From: CAWGXZ01 sp963826695
GTDB taxonomy: Bacteria; Pseudomonadota; Gammaproteobacteria; Burkholderiales; Burkholderiaceae_C
Assembly (NCBI GenBank): GCA_963826695.1
Contig: CAWGXZ010000003.1
Coordinates: forward strand, 124,001-188,000
Length of the DNA: 64,000 bases
Direction: 5' to 3'
This document shows positions 29,038 through 37,773 of the stretch, piece by piece. The position numbers were made by a program, and so were the translations under genes. The notes below the pieces were generated by a model that was given only the letters and a program-made list of their open reading frames with translations, had not been told where the DNA came from and ran no database searches. Position 1 is the stretch's first letter, and each line of letters begins with the position of its first letter.

Positions 29038-30177
29038 TCATCGAGGGCGCGTCGGTTCCGCTCTGGCGGGTACCGCAGGAGCGCTCAGCGACCTGAGGAA
29101 GGCCGCCAGATCGGCCTTTTGTTTCGGCTCCAGCCTCAGTGCCCGCAGCACCCGCACACCGTCGGCGTGCAGACGGCTTTCATCGAGTTCGCTGTAATGG
29201 CGCAGCACGTCGTCGAGGGTCGCCGCGCTGCCGTCGTGAAAGTACGGCGCCGTCGCCAGCAGCCCACGCAGGCCGGGTACCTTGAACTCGCCGTACAGGC
29301 GCGGCTCCATGACCACATGCCGGGTCGGGACCGTCCTTGGATCGCCGGGTGGCGCGTCGGAAAACGCGCCGAGCCGGTTGTAGGGACTGGCCAGCAACTG
29401 CTTCAGCCCGCCCCAGCGCCCGGCGTCGGCGCCGCCAGCAGTGAGGTGCGGACGGCCGATGTCGGCGAATTCGCCATTCGTGAACGCCGCGCCGGTGTGG
29501 CAGACGAAGCAGCGGCCGGTGCCCACGAACAGCTTCAGCCCCCGTTGCGCTGCGGCCGGGTAACGCGCCGTGGCCGCGCGGTCCCCGCGCGCCAGGGCGT
29601 CGCGGAATTCATCGAACGGCGTGCGCGGTGACACCAGGGTGGCCTGGTACGCTGCCAGCGCCTTGGCGACGTCGACGAGCAGCGGTTCCTGCAGCACCGG
29701 GATGCCGAACACGCGCCGGTATCGCCCGCCGAGGTCACGGTCGCGTTCGAACAGCGACCCCATACGCTGCGGCGTCGCCGCGATCTCGTCGTCGGCCAGC
29801 AGGGGCAACAGCGAGGCAGCCCACAGCGAGTCGGCGCCGCCGTCCCAGCGGTACCAGCGCTGCTGACCGGCATCGAGCAGGCTGGTGGTGTTGCGGCCGT
29901 GGCGTGAAAAACGCCGGCCGTCCTGAAAGCCACGCTTCGGGTCGTGGCAACTGGCGCAGGCCAGCTGGCCGCTGGCAGAAAGCCGCTTGTCGAAGAACAG
30001 CCGCCGCCCGAGTGCCACCGCTTCGGCGTTTCCCTCGACGCGGTTGCCGGCATCCGCCCCGCGTGCTGGCGGCCAGGGGCCATGGGACTCGATGCGCGCG
30101 CGTTCCTCCGCTGTGAATTCGACGCTGGCGGCCAGCACCGGGCCGGTGGCGATCAGTGCGGCCAGGAGCCACCTCAC
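29038..30177 (-). CDS. Di-heme cytochrome c peroxidase, MauG-like
   Basis: A 379-residue periplasmic enzyme with two c-type heme sites, CASCH and CFVCH. The first heme region ALGRRLFFDKRLSASGQLAC is typical of bacterial cytochrome c peroxidase/MauG proteins, and the C-terminal LYGEFKVPGLRGLLATAPYFHDGSA loop is also conserved. The signal peptide follows a GTG start (WLLAALIATGPVLA) that overlaps the upstream stop by 4 bp (GTGA). The family removes peroxide or oxidises a partner protein. It is last in an operon with a FixH-like protein and an amidohydrolase. Confidence 0.88.
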   Translation of the reverse strand: MRWLLAALIATGPVLAASVEFTAEERARIESHGPWPPARGADAGNRVEGNAEAVALGRRLFFDKRLSASGQLACASCHDPKRGFQDGRRFSRHGRNTTSLLDAGQQRWYRWDGGADSLWAASLLPLLADDEIAATPQRMGSLFERDRDLGGRYRRVFGIPVLQEPLLVDVAKALAAYQATLVSPRTPFDEFRDALARGDRAATARYPAAAQRGLKLFVGTGRCFVCHTGAAFTNGEFADIGRPHLTAGGADAGRWGGLKQLLASPYNRLGAFSDAPPGDPRTVPTRHVVMEPRLYGEFKVPGLRGLLATAPYFHDGSAATLDDVLRHYSELDESRLHADGVRVLRALRLEPKQKADLAAFLRSLSAPAVPARAEPTRPR

Positions 30178-30542
30178 GGCAGCGTGACGGTCTCGAGCAG
30201 CCGCTCGCTGGCGCCGTTCGCCTGCACGTCCAGCCGCAACTCCCAGCGACCCGGCATGTGGAAGAGCAGCCCCTCGACGCGCCAGCGTCCGTCGCCGCGT
30301 GGCTGCACGCTGGGGCGGTAGTTCATGCCATGACGGTGCTCGGGCATCCAGGCGTCGACCCGGACGAGGACGGCGCCGGGCGGGCACAGTTGCAGGTCCA
30401 TGGCGAAGGGACGACCCACGCTCACCGGCGCGCCGTCCACGCGCCACGCCGCCTGCACCCCCGGCGCCTGCATCGATGGCGCCGGAATCGGGCAGGCTGT
30501 GGCCGGCAGCACCGCACAGAGCAGCAGCCCGGCCACTTTCAT
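30174..30542 (-). CDS. Small exported FixH/YtkA-like protein
   Basis: A 122-residue protein with signal peptide MKVAGLLLCAVLPATACP. The mature chain is beta-rich, with a pattern MDLQLCPPGAVLVRVDAWMP, then MPEHRHGMNYRPSV and FHMPGRWELRLDVQA. The MPxHxHGM...FHMPGxWEL layout resembles FixH/YtkA-type domains that are often near copper or cytochrome oxidase genes. The His and Met residues could bind copper; this is inference. It overlaps both neighbours by 4 bp and so belongs tightly with the di-heme peroxidase. Confidence 0.72.
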   Translation of the reverse strand: MKVAGLLLCAVLPATACPIPAPSMQAPGVQAAWRVDGAPVSVGRPFAMDLQLCPPGAVLVRVDAWMPEHRHGMNYRPSVQPRGDGRWRVEGLLFHMPGRWELRLDVQANGASERLLETVTLP

Positions 30543-31402
30543 GGCCGCTTCAGCATCGCGCCGAACAGCGCGTCACCATTCTTGTGGGCGATGCGCTCGG
30601 CCACGTCCCTCGGCAGGTCGCCCAGCCACTGGCGCGACCAGTTCGCGTGCTCGACGACGAAATGCCAGCGTTCGGGCGTGAAGGTGTCGGTGCCGACCAG
30701 GAATCGATCGGGAAACTCGATGAAGGCCGCACGCCAGGCCGGGTCGACCTTTCCGTTGCTGGCGTGATCGCTGCGAAACGCCAGGTCGCACCACAGGTTC
30801 TTGTACCGCCGCAACATCTCGCGCACCTTGTCGGGCGAGTCGAATCCCGAGTGCGCCCACAGGATGCGCGCGTTCGGGTCCTGCCTGAACTGGCGCTCGA
30901 TGGCGTCGGCATCCGAGTGCGAATGCAGGTACAGCTTCAGTTCGCGAGCCAGCTCGACCACGCGGCGCACCACGGGCAGGTCGGCGTCGGCGCCATAGAC
31001 GTGGTACTCGCCGATGGCCACGTAGCGGTAGGACTTCAGCCGCGATTCCAGGTGCGTGACGATGCTCGGGTCACGCACCCAGGTGCCGATCTCGCCGCGA
31101 TGCCGGTACGGCCGCAACACCGGGATCACGAGGTCGGGCGCCTCGGCGTACAGCATCTGCGTGCCTTCGTCGCTGCTGCTGGAGACCATCGCCGCCGTCA
31201 ACCCCGCCTTGCGCAGGATCGCGATGGCCTCCTTCGGCGGCACCTGCGCCCAGGCGTCGCTGCTGTAGTGCAGGTGCGAGTCGAAAATGGGCAAGGTCTG
31301 CGCGCCCGCGTTCGATGCGATCGACAGCACACATGCGGAGAACAGGCCTGAAAGTCGATACAGGCGGGCCCGGCGGGAGACGCGGAACGGGTGGAACGGC
31401 AT
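30539..31402 (-). CDS. Exported amidohydrolase-family (TIM-barrel) protein
   Basis: A 287-residue protein with an N-terminal signal (LSGLFSACVLSIASNAGA). The metal-site pattern of amidohydrolase-2 proteins is visible: FDSHLHYSS, then LYLHSHSDAD, LWAHSGFDSP and DRFLVGTDTF, giving two His, a central His, a later His and an Asp. Most relatives are cytoplasmic decarboxylases or lactonases, so the export signal is unusual. It is the first gene of the set leading to the FixH-like protein and peroxidase, overlapping by 4 bp. The substrate is unknown. Confidence 0.8.
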   Translation of the reverse strand: MPFHPFRVSRRARLYRLSGLFSACVLSIASNAGAQTLPIFDSHLHYSSDAWAQVPPKEAIAILRKAGLTAAMVSSSSDEGTQMLYAEAPDLVIPVLRPYRHRGEIGTWVRDPSIVTHLESRLKSYRYVAIGEYHVYGADADLPVVRRVVELARELKLYLHSHSDADAIERQFRQDPNARILWAHSGFDSPDKVREMLRRYKNLWCDLAFRSDHASNGKVDPAWRAAFIEFPDRFLVGTDTFTPERWHFVVEHANWSRQWLGDLPRDVAERIAHKNGDALFGAMLKRP

Positions 31403-31589
31403 CGGAACACTCCAACAAAGCGCAGGCCGCGGCGATCGACTGACGGCCACCGAGGGTGGCAGGCGCCGAGCGCTGCCACCGTTGTGCGAGCAGCGCCCCA
31501 CGGCGCTCCCGACGGACGCGCAAGCGAGGCAGGGTTGATCTCGGACGCGGCGCACCCCATGGTAGTGGACGCGCCGTGGCTGCGGCGGG

Positions 31590-31991
31590 TCACAGCGACC
31601 GCGCGTTGCTTCTGCTGATCTTGCATGCCGTCAGTCCACCGACGAACAAGACGAACGCCGCGCCTACCCAGGCCCAGCCGCGACCCACATCGCCTGCATT
31701 CGCTGCCACTTCCGCAGTCCGGTGTGTGTGCAGCGCGTTCGTCGCGGGCTCGATGGGCTGATTCCGAACGCAGACCCGCGTACCCGCCATTGCCTGACAG
31801 CTGCCCCTGAAAACCTCGTGGTCGGCACTCTGAAACGAGCAGGGGTCGTCGACCTTGCGGGCCACGCAGGCGTCCCACATGACCTCGTTGCCGAGGCCAC
31901 CCTGATGGGCGCGTGCGCCGCCGCAAGCCAGCAGGCAGGCGGTGGCCATGAACAACGCGGCATGCGCCGCGTGAGGCCGCAGCAGGTTCAC
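31590..31991 (-). CDS. Small exported four-cysteine membrane protein (YHYH partner 1)
   Basis: A 133-residue protein not assigned to a named family. A signal-like start (AALFMATACLLACGGARAHQ) precedes WDACVARKVDDPCSFQSAD and GSCQAMAGTRVCVRNQPI. One C-terminal membrane helix WAWVGAAFVLFVGGLTA ends the chain. The spacing of four Cys matches the small protein at 37329-37652. I used the GTG at 31991, which nearly touches the stop of the upstream YHYH gene; the ATG at 31949 is an alternative with a shorter signal. It is encoded directly after the YHYH gene. Confidence 0.65.
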   Translation of the reverse strand: MNLLRPHAAHAALFMATACLLACGGARAHQGGLGNEVMWDACVARKVDDPCSFQSADHEVFRGSCQAMAGTRVCVRNQPIEPATNALHTHRTAEVAANAGDVGRGWAWVGAAFVLFVGGLTACKISRSNARSL

Positions 31992-31993
31992 GG

Positions 31994-33007
31994 TCAACGC
32001 GAGGACCCTTGCTGGCCCTTGAAGCAGCCGATGTACATGTTCTCTCCCGCGCTGGCCGCGTGGTAGTGGTAGCCGCGGACGCTGTCGCTGTGGCCACGGC
32101 AGGTGTCCAGGCCCGTGGGTTCCGCGCCGACGGTGTCCCGCAACGCGTGGATCCCGTAACCGTCCAGCGCGTAGCCGATCAAGGCGGCGTGGCCATCGGC
32201 ACTGGCGACCTGATGGGAGCTGCCCGTCGCCGCGTGGTAGTGGTAGCCGGTGTGCGGGTTGACGTGGCCGCCGCTCTTGTCGAAGGCCGCGATGGTGTAG
32301 GCGGCCTTGATGTTCGCCACGGGTGCGGGCGCGTCGATCACGATGCCGTTGAGCGCCACGCCGACACCGCTCATGCCGATCGCTGCGGAGCCGCTGCCCA
32401 GCGCCACGGGCGTCACGGGAACCAGGATCGTGCGCGACAGGCCGCCACCGACATACGACATCTTTCCTTCCACACAGTGGTTGTTCAGTGCGAGCGGGAC
32501 GTTGGGCACCGCCGCTGCCTCGAACAGGGCCTGCGTGTCGGTGACATGGACCTTGCCTGTGGTGGCGTCGAACAGTTGCCAGTTGCTGTTGCCATAGAAC
32601 GTGGCGAGGCTGGCAATGAACTGTCCGGTCAGGTCGTAGGTCTTGCCGCTTTCGATCCACATGCCGACCGTGGCGCTGTCCGTGCTCGGTGTCCGGGTCA
32701 CGACATCGGCGTAGACATTGGCGGGGCAGAACGGCCCGACTTCATGGTCGGCCGGCGCGCCGACGGTGACGATCTGGTAGCAGGTCGTCGCGGTGCCGCC
32801 GGAGAGTGTGCAGTCCACGGTCGTAACAGCAGTCTTCAGCCCGGCGGCAAGGAAGTTCGCAGGCTGCACCGAAAGCTGCGTGGCTGTGGTTGCAACACTC
32901 GCAGAGGCCGTGGTGTCGGCACTCGAATCGCCGCCGCCACAGGCAGCGATCAATCCAGTCGTGGATGCGGCAAGGCAGATCCACCGAGTCATCATGTGCT
33001 TGTTCAT
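31994..33007 (-). CDS. YHYH-domain lipoprotein 1
   Basis: A 337-residue exported protein. The signal ends in a lipobox (TTGLIAACGGG), so it is probably lipid-anchored. The C-terminal half has two YHYH signatures, TGYHYHAATGSS and RGYHYHAASAGENMYIGC, separated by IGYALDGYGIHALRD. YHYH proteins are a family of unknown function found in envelope-related clusters; the repeated Tyr/His could bind metal or organise a beta structure. The gene is followed by a four-Cys protein and preceded by a conserved 17-bp motif 280 bp upstream. Confidence 0.85.
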   Translation of the reverse strand: MNKHMMTRWICLAASTTGLIAACGGGDSSADTTASASVATTATQLSVQPANFLAAGLKTAVTTVDCTLSGGTATTCYQIVTVGAPADHEVGPFCPANVYADVVTRTPSTDSATVGMWIESGKTYDLTGQFIASLATFYGNSNWQLFDATTGKVHVTDTQALFEAAAVPNVPLALNNHCVEGKMSYVGGGLSRTILVPVTPVALGSGSAAIGMSGVGVALNGIVIDAPAPVANIKAAYTIAAFDKSGGHVNPHTGYHYHAATGSSHQVASADGHAALIGYALDGYGIHALRDTVGAEPTGLDTCRGHSDSVRGYHYHAASAGENMYIGCFKGQQGSSR

Positions 33008-33382
33008 CGTCGAGACCTTCGAAGGTAATTTGGTTTCAGGCAGACCCGCGGCATGGCCGCAGTGGGACCGACGTTCGCCGTACCGCCATCCGGGCGGCGC
33101 GGCCGCAGTCGCCGTTCGAAGACGGACTGCGGTTGTGCTGCGCGTCGGTGTGCAACGGCCATCGCAGCGGTCGACGAAGGACACGGTTCGCATCGTTGTC
33201 CCATGGGTCCTTGGCGACGCGTACGACGTGCAGGCTGCCATCGTTGCTGCCCAGGTCCGGATGGCTGAAGCGGAGTTTCGGGGCGAAATGTGGAGGAACG
33301 ATGAGGGGCAGGTCCCGAGACGATTCGGGCTCGGGTCCTCCAGCCCGCATCGATCGCGCAGGGCAGGCGCATGGCGGCGGTT
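33008..33382. other. 375-bp region between YHYH gene 1 and the antiporter gene
   Basis: No gene is visible. It holds the promoter side of the YHYH gene and, at 33287-33303, the 17-bp motif shared with the other YHYH promoter. It also covers the 3' end of the preceding antiporter transcript. Confidence 0.55.
33287..33303. promoter_or_regulatory. 17-bp motif, copy A
   Basis: AATGTGGAGGAACGATG is identical to the copy at 37710-37726. Weaker similarity extends about 20 bp to the left (AAGCGGAGTTTCGGGGC here, AAGTGCGGCGAGTCTGGGC there). Both copies sit upstream of a minus-strand gene for a YHYH or four-Cys protein, so a shared operator or promoter element is likely. Confidence 0.6.
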
Positions 33383-34987
33383 TCATCGGGCGCCGCCACG
33401 GCAATCGAGCTTGTCCAGTGCGACTTCCGCCAGATCGAGTTCGATCTCGACGTCCTGCATGACGGCGTGGCCCACCGCGCCGGCGGTATGCAGTCGCTCG
33501 AGTTCGTGGCGCTGCGCCCGCAGCACATTCATCGACAGCGCGCGCTGGGCACTGAGGTCGCACCGGTGCGCGTCGGATGCGCGGGCATCGCTCGGGTCGA
33601 GCGCAGCGATGCGGCTCTCGTAGAGACGCTCCCAGGTCGCGGCCCAGTCGCGCGTCCTGGTCGAAAGGGCCTTGAGCCGCTCGCCGTCGATCGTCTGCAG
33701 CGCCACGCGGGCGATGGCCAGGTGCACGCCCGGGGCGCCGAGGTACGCCGGCTCGCTGCCCTCCCGCGCGGCCGGCAGCCAGGGCGTGGCAAGCCCGCTG
33801 AGCAGCAGCGTCGCACCGATGGTGGCCGCCGCGATGAAGACAGCCAGATCGCGCCCCGGCATGGCCACGCCGGCAGCGGTCAGCAGCGGGATCGACAGCG
33901 TCGCGCTGAGTGCCAGCGATCCGCGCACGCCGCAGAGCACGGTCACCAGCTGGAAGCTCGGAAGGCGAGCCGTGCCGCCTGCTGCGCTGCGGCCCGACCA
34001 GGCCGCCATCAGTGCCGTCCAGCCCATGCGCAAGGCGAACAGCGTCAGCGTCAGCAGGGCCACGATGCCCAGCAGATCCCAGCGGCTGTGGCCTTCGACG
34101 CGGTGCAGTACCTGGCGCATCACCAGCCCCATCATCACGAAGACCGCACCATTGAGCGTCAGCGTCACCGTGCGCCACAGTGCGACGCCGTTGAGCCGCG
34201 TGCTCGCGCACAGGTGCCGGCGGTCGAGCAGGCCGCCGCACAGGCCGGCCGCGACCACTGCCAGCACCCCCGATACCCCGAGCTTCTCGCCGGCCAGGTA
34301 GGCGGCGTAGGGAATCAGCAGCGACAGCACCGTGTCGCAGCGCACGCCCTCGGGCGTGCTGGCCGCCAGCACACGCCGCAGGCCGTGCGCCACCCCGGCG
34401 ACCGCCCCGCCGGTGAGCAGCCCGCCGATGGAGACCGTCACCAGGGACTGCGCGGCCGCACCGAACGAGAACTGTGCGGTCACGGCCGCGACCACGGCCA
34501 ACTTGAAAGCGACCAGCGCCACCGCGTCGTTGAACAACCCCTCCCCGCACAGGAGGACCTGCAGCCGGGGCGGCAGCGCCATGCGGTTGGCGACGGCGCT
34601 CACGGCGACGGTGTCGGTCGATGCGAGTGCGGCCGCAAGCGCGAACGCGACAGCCACGGGCATCGCGGGGAGCATGGTGTGCAGCGCCAGGCCGACGACG
34701 GCGATCGTCACCGCGACGAGCCCGATCGCCAGCCCGAGGATCGGACGGATCGCGCGCAGCAGCTCGCGCTTGGGCGCTTGCCATGCCTCGATGTAGAGCA
34801 GCGGCGGCACGAGCATCGTGAACAGCAGCGCCGTCTGCTCGCGCAGGTCGTCGAGCTTGGCGACCGCCGACAGCGCGAAGCCGGCAGCGATCTGCAGCGC
34901 CGCCATCGGGACGGGCAGGCGCCGCCCGAGCGCCTGCAGCACCGCCACGATGCAGACCACCACGAAGGCGAGTTCGATGTACTTCAT
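33383..34987 (-). CDS. CPA1-family Na+/H+ antiporter
   Basis: A 534-residue protein with about 12 membrane helices followed by a long cytosolic tail from about residue 400. Ion-site motifs are FALAAALASTDTVAVSAVAN (Asp of the TDT/SND type) and LLCGEGLFNDAVALVAFK (acidic pair of the ND motif). FQLVTVLCGVRGSLALSATL is the late conserved Arg-Gly helix. The start MKYIELAFVVVCIVAVLQAL is chosen for a clean first helix. It follows the HupE/UreJ gene by 130 bp on the same strand and may share its transcript. Confidence 0.88.
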   Translation of the reverse strand: MKYIELAFVVVCIVAVLQALGRRLPVPMAALQIAAGFALSAVAKLDDLREQTALLFTMLVPPLLYIEAWQAPKRELLRAIRPILGLAIGLVAVTIAVVGLALHTMLPAMPVAVAFALAAALASTDTVAVSAVANRMALPPRLQVLLCGEGLFNDAVALVAFKLAVVAAVTAQFSFGAAAQSLVTVSIGGLLTGGAVAGVAHGLRRVLAASTPEGVRCDTVLSLLIPYAAYLAGEKLGVSGVLAVVAAGLCGGLLDRRHLCASTRLNGVALWRTVTLTLNGAVFVMMGLVMRQVLHRVEGHSRWDLLGIVALLTLTLFALRMGWTALMAAWSGRSAAGGTARLPSFQLVTVLCGVRGSLALSATLSIPLLTAAGVAMPGRDLAVFIAAATIGATLLLSGLATPWLPAAREGSEPAYLGAPGVHLAIARVALQTIDGERLKALSTRTRDWAATWERLYESRIAALDPSDARASDAHRCDLSAQRALSMNVLRAQRHELERLHTAGAVGHAVMQDVEIELDLAEVALDKLDCRGGAR

Positions 34988-35117
34988 TCACAGTTCTCGA
35001 GAAGAGGGAGCGATGCAGCGCACGCGCTGCAGACGAATCGGCGGTCGCACTGCGCCGGGCCGGACGCACAGGGCAGGGTGGGTGCGGCGTGCCGCGCGTC
35101 ACGGACGTTGGTGCAGC

Positions 35118-36317
35118 TCACACCAGCACGGCCAGCCGCTGTGCCAGCCAGGCCGAACCCGCGACCATCGCGGTGACCGAGGCGAGCCGCAGCGCCCGAC
35201 GTTGTCCGCGTCCGCCAGCGAGCCGGCGGAGCGCGAGCAGCGCCCCGACGGCCACCGCAGCCACCAGCAGCTGCCCGGCCTCGACCCCGGCATTGAAGCC
35301 CGCCAGGCCCCACAGCCGGTGCCGCAGGTCGACGCCCAGCCCGACCAGCGCGCCGGCCAGCCCCAGTCCGTGGACCAGTGCGGCGCCGAACACCAGCGCG
35401 AGGCGCACGCCGGGCCGCGCGACCGTGCCGCCCGCCCGCACGCGCTGCAGTGCATGGTGGTCGTACCACGCCATGCCGACGATGCTCGCGGCGATGGCGG
35501 GCTCGACGACCGCAGCGGGTGCTGCCAGGCCGCCGAGCGCCACGGCCGCCAGCGTGATGCCGTGCCCGACCGTGAAGCAGCTGAGCGCCAAGACCCGGTG
35601 ACGCAGCCCCTGGCCCGACGCCAGCACCACCAGCAGGAACAGCAGATGGTCCGCGCCGCCCAGCACGTGGGCCATGCCCTGCCGGCCGAAGTCCCAGGCG
35701 ATGCGCCATGCGCTCGGCAGGATCTCGCCTTCCTCACGGCCGGGTGCCAGCAGCAGGCGCTGCACCGCGTCACCCCGACTGACCGTGACCTCGTGTGCCT
35801 GCTCGTCGGCCGCGCTGCCGTACAGCGAGAGGCGCAGGCGCAGCCCGTCGCGCTGGGCGCCCACGTCGTAGCGGCCCATCACCACCATCTGGCGCGCAGC
35901 CCCCGCCGTCGCATGGTCGGGCGACGACAGCTGCAGCAGCACGCCCTGCAGCGGCCGGGGTCGCGCGTCGTCACCACCGGCGAGCAACTGCACGCCGCGC
36001 GCCACTTGCGCACGAATGGCCGCCTCGTGGCGCTGCAGTTCGCTGGCGGACAGCAGACCGTCGCCGTCGTCGTCCACCCCGGACAACGCCGACACGGGCA
36101 CCGACAGCACGAGGAACCCGCCGCCGTCGACCAGATTCAGCGTGCCGCGCTGCGCCACCATCAGGTGCGCGTGCGCCGAGGACAGCGTGGCGCTGCACAG
36201 CAGCGCAACCAGGAGCAGCGCCACCGCGCGCGGGCCGAATGGCCAGCGCGTGCGACCGGGCTGCAGGGCGGTGCCGGCGATCACAGGCGAGCGGGCGCGC
36301 GCGCGCTCACACCGCAC
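35118..36317 (-). CDS. HupE/UreJ_2-type membrane protein with EF-hand-like loop
   Basis: About 399 residues from the listed ATG. The real start may be later, near the signal AVALLLVALLCSATLSSAHA. The N-terminal exported domain carries VDDDGDGLLSASELQRHE, a DxDxDGxLxxxE calcium-type loop. The C-terminal half has six or so helices with HVLGGADHLLFLLVVLASG, CFTVGHGITLAAVAL and FGAALVHGLGLAG; these His-containing helices define HupE/UreJ proteins, which are linked to nickel handling in hydrogenase and urease clusters. The metal is unproven here. It overlaps the YHYH gene 2 stop by 11 bp. Confidence 0.82.
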   Translation of the reverse strand: MRCERARARSPVIAGTALQPGRTRWPFGPRAVALLLVALLCSATLSSAHAHLMVAQRGTLNLVDGGGFLVLSVPVSALSGVDDDGDGLLSASELQRHEAAIRAQVARGVQLLAGGDDARPRPLQGVLLQLSSPDHATAGAARQMVVMGRYDVGAQRDGLRLRLSLYGSAADEQAHEVTVSRGDAVQRLLLAPGREEGEILPSAWRIAWDFGRQGMAHVLGGADHLLFLLVVLASGQGLRHRVLALSCFTVGHGITLAAVALGGLAAPAAVVEPAIAASIVGMAWYDHHALQRVRAGGTVARPGVRLALVFGAALVHGLGLAGALVGLGVDLRHRLWGLAGFNAGVEAGQLLVAAVAVGALLALRRLAGGRGQRRALRLASVTAMVAGSAWLAQRLAVLV

Positions 36318-37332
36318 CTTTCACGCAGCGCTGCAGGAAGGGGTAGGTGTCGGTCGCGAAGTAATGGTAGATGCCGCCCGGAAACTCCGGCGTCACCCCG
36401 GTGCGGCCGTTGCACTCGTCGAGGTCGCCCGAGCCCGCCACGTACTCGTAGTCCTGCGTGAACGTGCCCATGGCGTAGAGCGTGACCGCGGGCCGGCTGG
36501 TGTCGGGCGTCGCCTTGAGCCGGTAGCTGCCCGTCATGCGCTGGATCGCCGACTTGGCGTCGCCCGCCACGCTGTAGCCGTAGCGGGCGTAGATCGGAAA
36601 CCCGTCGGCCGCCCAGCCGATCAGTGTCATCGTCGCGGTATCGCCGCCGCGCGATGCGATGAAGCCTTCGGGCATGCCGTGGTAGTGGTAGGCGCCGTCC
36701 GGCTGCACGTGGGCATTGCTGGCGTCGGTGCCGAACTTGAAGCTGTTCTGACCGAGCGCCTCGATGCGCCACTGGCCTGCCGGGGTGCCGGGGTCGCACA
36801 CCGTCCCCGCATCGTTGCAGCCGCCGTTCGTGCCGGCATCGATCTTCACGCCGTTGAGCACGAAACCGATCGGCCCACGCGGCCCGCCGAGCTGGGTTGC
36901 CGTGCCGGTCGCGGCCGGTGTCAGCGTGAACGTCGCGGTCACTGCCTGCGCACGGATCGCGTTCGGGTTGTCGGCATTCGGAAAGGTGCCGACCGTGTGG
37001 TCGGGCACCCCGTTGGCCGCCAGCGTGCGCGCCGCCGTTGCGCACGACCAGACGGCGGTGCTCGTGAGATTCACCGAAGACGCTGCGTTGTAGGCACTGT
37101 GTGCGTAGGCGCACTGCACGCCGGCGGTGCTGGTGCTTCCAGCGGTCGCCGAAGTGACCGTGGACGCGTCGTCGCTGAAGTCGGCGTCGCTGCTGCCACC
37201 GCCGCACGCCACCAGGGCGGCGGCCGCGGTGACCGCCAGCAGCGCGACGCCGAGCGTCGCAGGCAGGGCGACGGGGCGTGCACGCTCGCGCTGCACCGTT
37301 GCTCGAGCGGGCCGCTTCACGAGGGCCCTCAC
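36307..37332 (-). CDS. YHYH-domain exported protein 2
   Basis: A 341-residue protein. An Arg-rich start leads to a hydrophobic stretch ending in a lipobox-like VTAAAALVACGGG. The core has CAYAHSAYNAASSVNLTS, GFVLNGVKIDAGTNGGCNDA, GAYHYHGMPEGFI, LIGWAADGFPIYARYGY and a final GGIYHYFATDTYPFLQRCVKG. The last part aligns with the C-terminus of YHYH protein 1 (GYHYHAAS... IGCFKG). I chose the GTG that overlaps the preceding stop by 4 bp. HupE/UreJ follows directly. The family function is unknown. Confidence 0.84.
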   Translation of the reverse strand: MRALVKRPARATVQRERARPVALPATLGVALLAVTAAAALVACGGGSSDADFSDDASTVTSATAGSTSTAGVQCAYAHSAYNAASSVNLTSTAVWSCATAARTLAANGVPDHTVGTFPNADNPNAIRAQAVTATFTLTPAATGTATQLGGPRGPIGFVLNGVKIDAGTNGGCNDAGTVCDPGTPAGQWRIEALGQNSFKFGTDASNAHVQPDGAYHYHGMPEGFIASRGGDTATMTLIGWAADGFPIYARYGYSVAGDAKSAIQRMTGSYRLKATPDTSRPAVTLYAMGTFTQDYEYVAGSGDLDECNGRTGVTPEFPGGIYHYFATDTYPFLQRCVKGAV

Positions 37333-37652
37333 TTCGAGGACCTTTGCGGTGCGTTGCCGCCGGCCGGCGGGGCCCCGCTCGGGCGGCAAGCCAGCGGCTT
37401 GCCTTCGGGCGCCCAGCAGCTGCCGGTGGCCGTGCCGCGTTCGGACGTGAAGCCGCACGCGTCGCCCGCCTTGGCCGCCTTGCAGGCCGAAATCGCTTCG
37501 GCCGGCGGGCCGCGGCGCTCTCCGCCGGGACGGCCCTCGCCAGAACGGGGCTGCGCCAGCGCGGCACTGCCGCACAGTGCCAGAGCGCAACCGAGCAGCG
37601 CGGCCGAACCGGGCCGGGCGCGGCGCAGGAATGAATGGGTTGAGAGGTACAT
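37329..37652 (-). CDS. Small exported four-cysteine protein (YHYH partner 2)
   Basis: A 107-residue protein with signal peptide (PGSAALLGCALALCGSAALA) and a Pro/Gly/Arg-rich linker. The conserved block is SACKAAKAGDACGFTSERG, then GSCWAPEGKPLACRP. It aligns with the small protein at 31590-31991 as ACxxxKxxDxCxF(T/Q)S ... GSCxxxxGxxxC. The four Cys could form two disulphides or a metal site. It is first in the set leading to YHYH 2 and HupE/UreJ and overlaps YHYH 2 by 4 bp. Confidence 0.72.
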   Translation of the reverse strand: MYLSTHSFLRRARPGSAALLGCALALCGSAALAQPRSGEGRPGGERRGPPAEAISACKAAKAGDACGFTSERGTATGSCWAPEGKPLACRPSGAPPAGGNAPQRSSK

Positions 37653-37709
37653 CGGTCGACTCCGTCGCGTTGCGGGCCAGTGGCCCAAGTGCGGCGAGTC
37701 TGGGCAGCC

Positions 37710-37726
37710 AATGTGGAGGAACGATG
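37710..37726. promoter_or_regulatory. 17-bp motif, copy B
   Basis: AATGTGGAGGAACGATG lies 58 bp before the four-Cys gene start on the minus strand and 48 bp before the histidine kinase start on the plus strand. It matches copy A exactly. Its position in a divergent promoter fits a binding site for the adjacent response regulator. Confidence 0.6.
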
Positions 37727-37773
37727 GGTACGGCGCCATCGCTTCTCCACGATCCACGGGCACACTGCGGCCC

